Shown here one piece after another: positions 5,288 through 5,719 of a stretch of DNA of 5,719 nt. Origin of the DNA: RGIG1681 sp045648025 (GTDB lineage Bacteria > Bacillota > Clostridia > Christensenellales > UBA1242); contig JAZRNH010000019.1 in NCBI GenBank assembly GCA_045648025.1, positions 1-5,719 of the forward strand. The letters are read 5' to 3'. Position 1 is the stretch's first letter; every line of letters begins with the position of its first letter. Made by a program: the position numbers and the translations under genes. The notes under the pieces were generated by a model. It was not told the origin of the DNA, did no database searches, and was given only the letters and a program-made list of their open reading frames with translations.

Positions 5288-5719
5288 ATGGTTGAGCTTG
5301 TTGAACAAAATTTTGAAGAAAATAAAAAAATATATCAAAAGATTGAAAATCAATTAAAAGAGGTTTTTGGAGAGATTTTAGATCTTCATCATGTTGGTTC
5401 GACTGCAATTCCTGATATGTTTGGAAAAAATATAATAGATATTTTGTTTGGTGTTGATGATGACTTTGATGAAACCTCACAAAAACTTCAAGATATGGGA
5501 TATTTTGCAAGTCCAAAAAAGAGTGAAATTTATCAATTTTTTGCTAGTAGTGATAAAGAAACAAAAAGTGGAGACATACATATTCATTTGGTGAAAAAAG
5601 GAACAGAAAGATATGATGATTTTTTGATTTTGAGAAATTATTTATTAGAGAATCCTGATATTGCAAAAGAGTATTCTAAGCATAAAAAACAGTTGATTAA
5701 TGATGGGGTTTTCATTAGA
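5288..5719 (+). CDS. GrpB-family (UPF0157) nucleotidyltransferase-like protein, 3' end outside window
   Basis: The first 144 residues are visible and the frame is open at the right edge; family members are usually about 170-180 residues, so most of the protein is present. HHVGSTAIPDMFGKNIIDIL (34-53) is the family signature: GST followed by an Asp in IIDI, as in the polymerase-beta-like nucleotidyltransferase fold. GDIHIHLV (95-102), FLILRNYLLENPDIAKEY (112-129) and a following KKQL match the conserved GrpB C-terminal half (HLHxV, FRDYLRxxPxxAxxY, Kxxl). The cellular substrate of GrpB proteins is not established. The N-terminus (MVELVEQNFEENKKIY...) is slightly shorter than the usual start with a PYDPxW-like stretch. 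The start ATG is set by AAAGAGG 6 bases upstream. A terminator separates it from the gene before it. Confidence 0.88.
   Translation, partial: MVELVEQNFEENKKIYQKIENQLKEVFGEILDLHHVGSTAIPDMFGKNIIDILFGVDDDFDETSQKLQDMGYFASPKKSEIYQFFASSDKETKSGDIHIHLVKKGTERYDDFLILRNYLLENPDIAKEYSKHKKQLINDGVFIR

Noticed and set aside
5286..5516. Leftward open frame antisense to the GrpB-family gene
   Set aside because: It is a shadow of the GrpB frame. Its Gln/His-rich translation has no family resemblance.

Overview
This is a strongly AT-rich stretch of bacterial chromosome (roughly 30% G+C by eye). It has clear Shine-Dalgarno sites, sigma70/sigmaA-type promoters and many short intrinsic terminators. Base composition, strong AAAGGAG ribosome sites and TTGACA/TATAAT promoters suggest a low-GC Firmicutes-like organism, possibly a gut Clostridia or Bacilli relative. 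No gene here fixes the taxonomy, and another AT-rich gut lineage is possible. There are no rRNA, tRNA, CRISPR, transposase or phage genes in the window.

Layout. The window opens inside an HD-GYP domain gene (+, cut at the left edge) that ends in a terminator. A monocistronic short-chain dehydrogenase/reductase gene follows (+, 647-1414). A bidirectional terminator then separates it from four leftward genes. In transcription order, right to left, these are: an NMN-adenylyltransferase-like nucleotidyltransferase (4055-4672); a single-pass membrane-anchored protein with a conserved-looking extracytoplasmic domain (3188-3955); an atypical kinase-like protein with a DRHxxN...IDLD core (2137-3054); and a two-pass membrane protein (1470-2072). 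A noncoding AT-rich divergent region (about 4685-4887) follows. Then come a small unrecognised protein (+, 4888-5196) and a GrpB-family protein (+, 5288 onward, cut at the right edge).

The genes do not form an obvious pathway operon. Almost every gene has its own promoter and its own terminator, with very short 5' leaders, so the region looks like a string of single-gene units. The one exception is the kinase-like gene and the two-pass membrane protein gene, which have no terminator between them and may be partly co-transcribed.

The items most worth a second look are the kinase-like protein, whose longest reading frame begins inside its own likely promoter so that a shorter start is preferred; the orphan 102-residue protein with a near-consensus promoter; the membrane-anchored protein; and an SDR enzyme in which the usual catalytic-tetrad Asn appears as Asp. 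I found no convincing multi-gene novel system.
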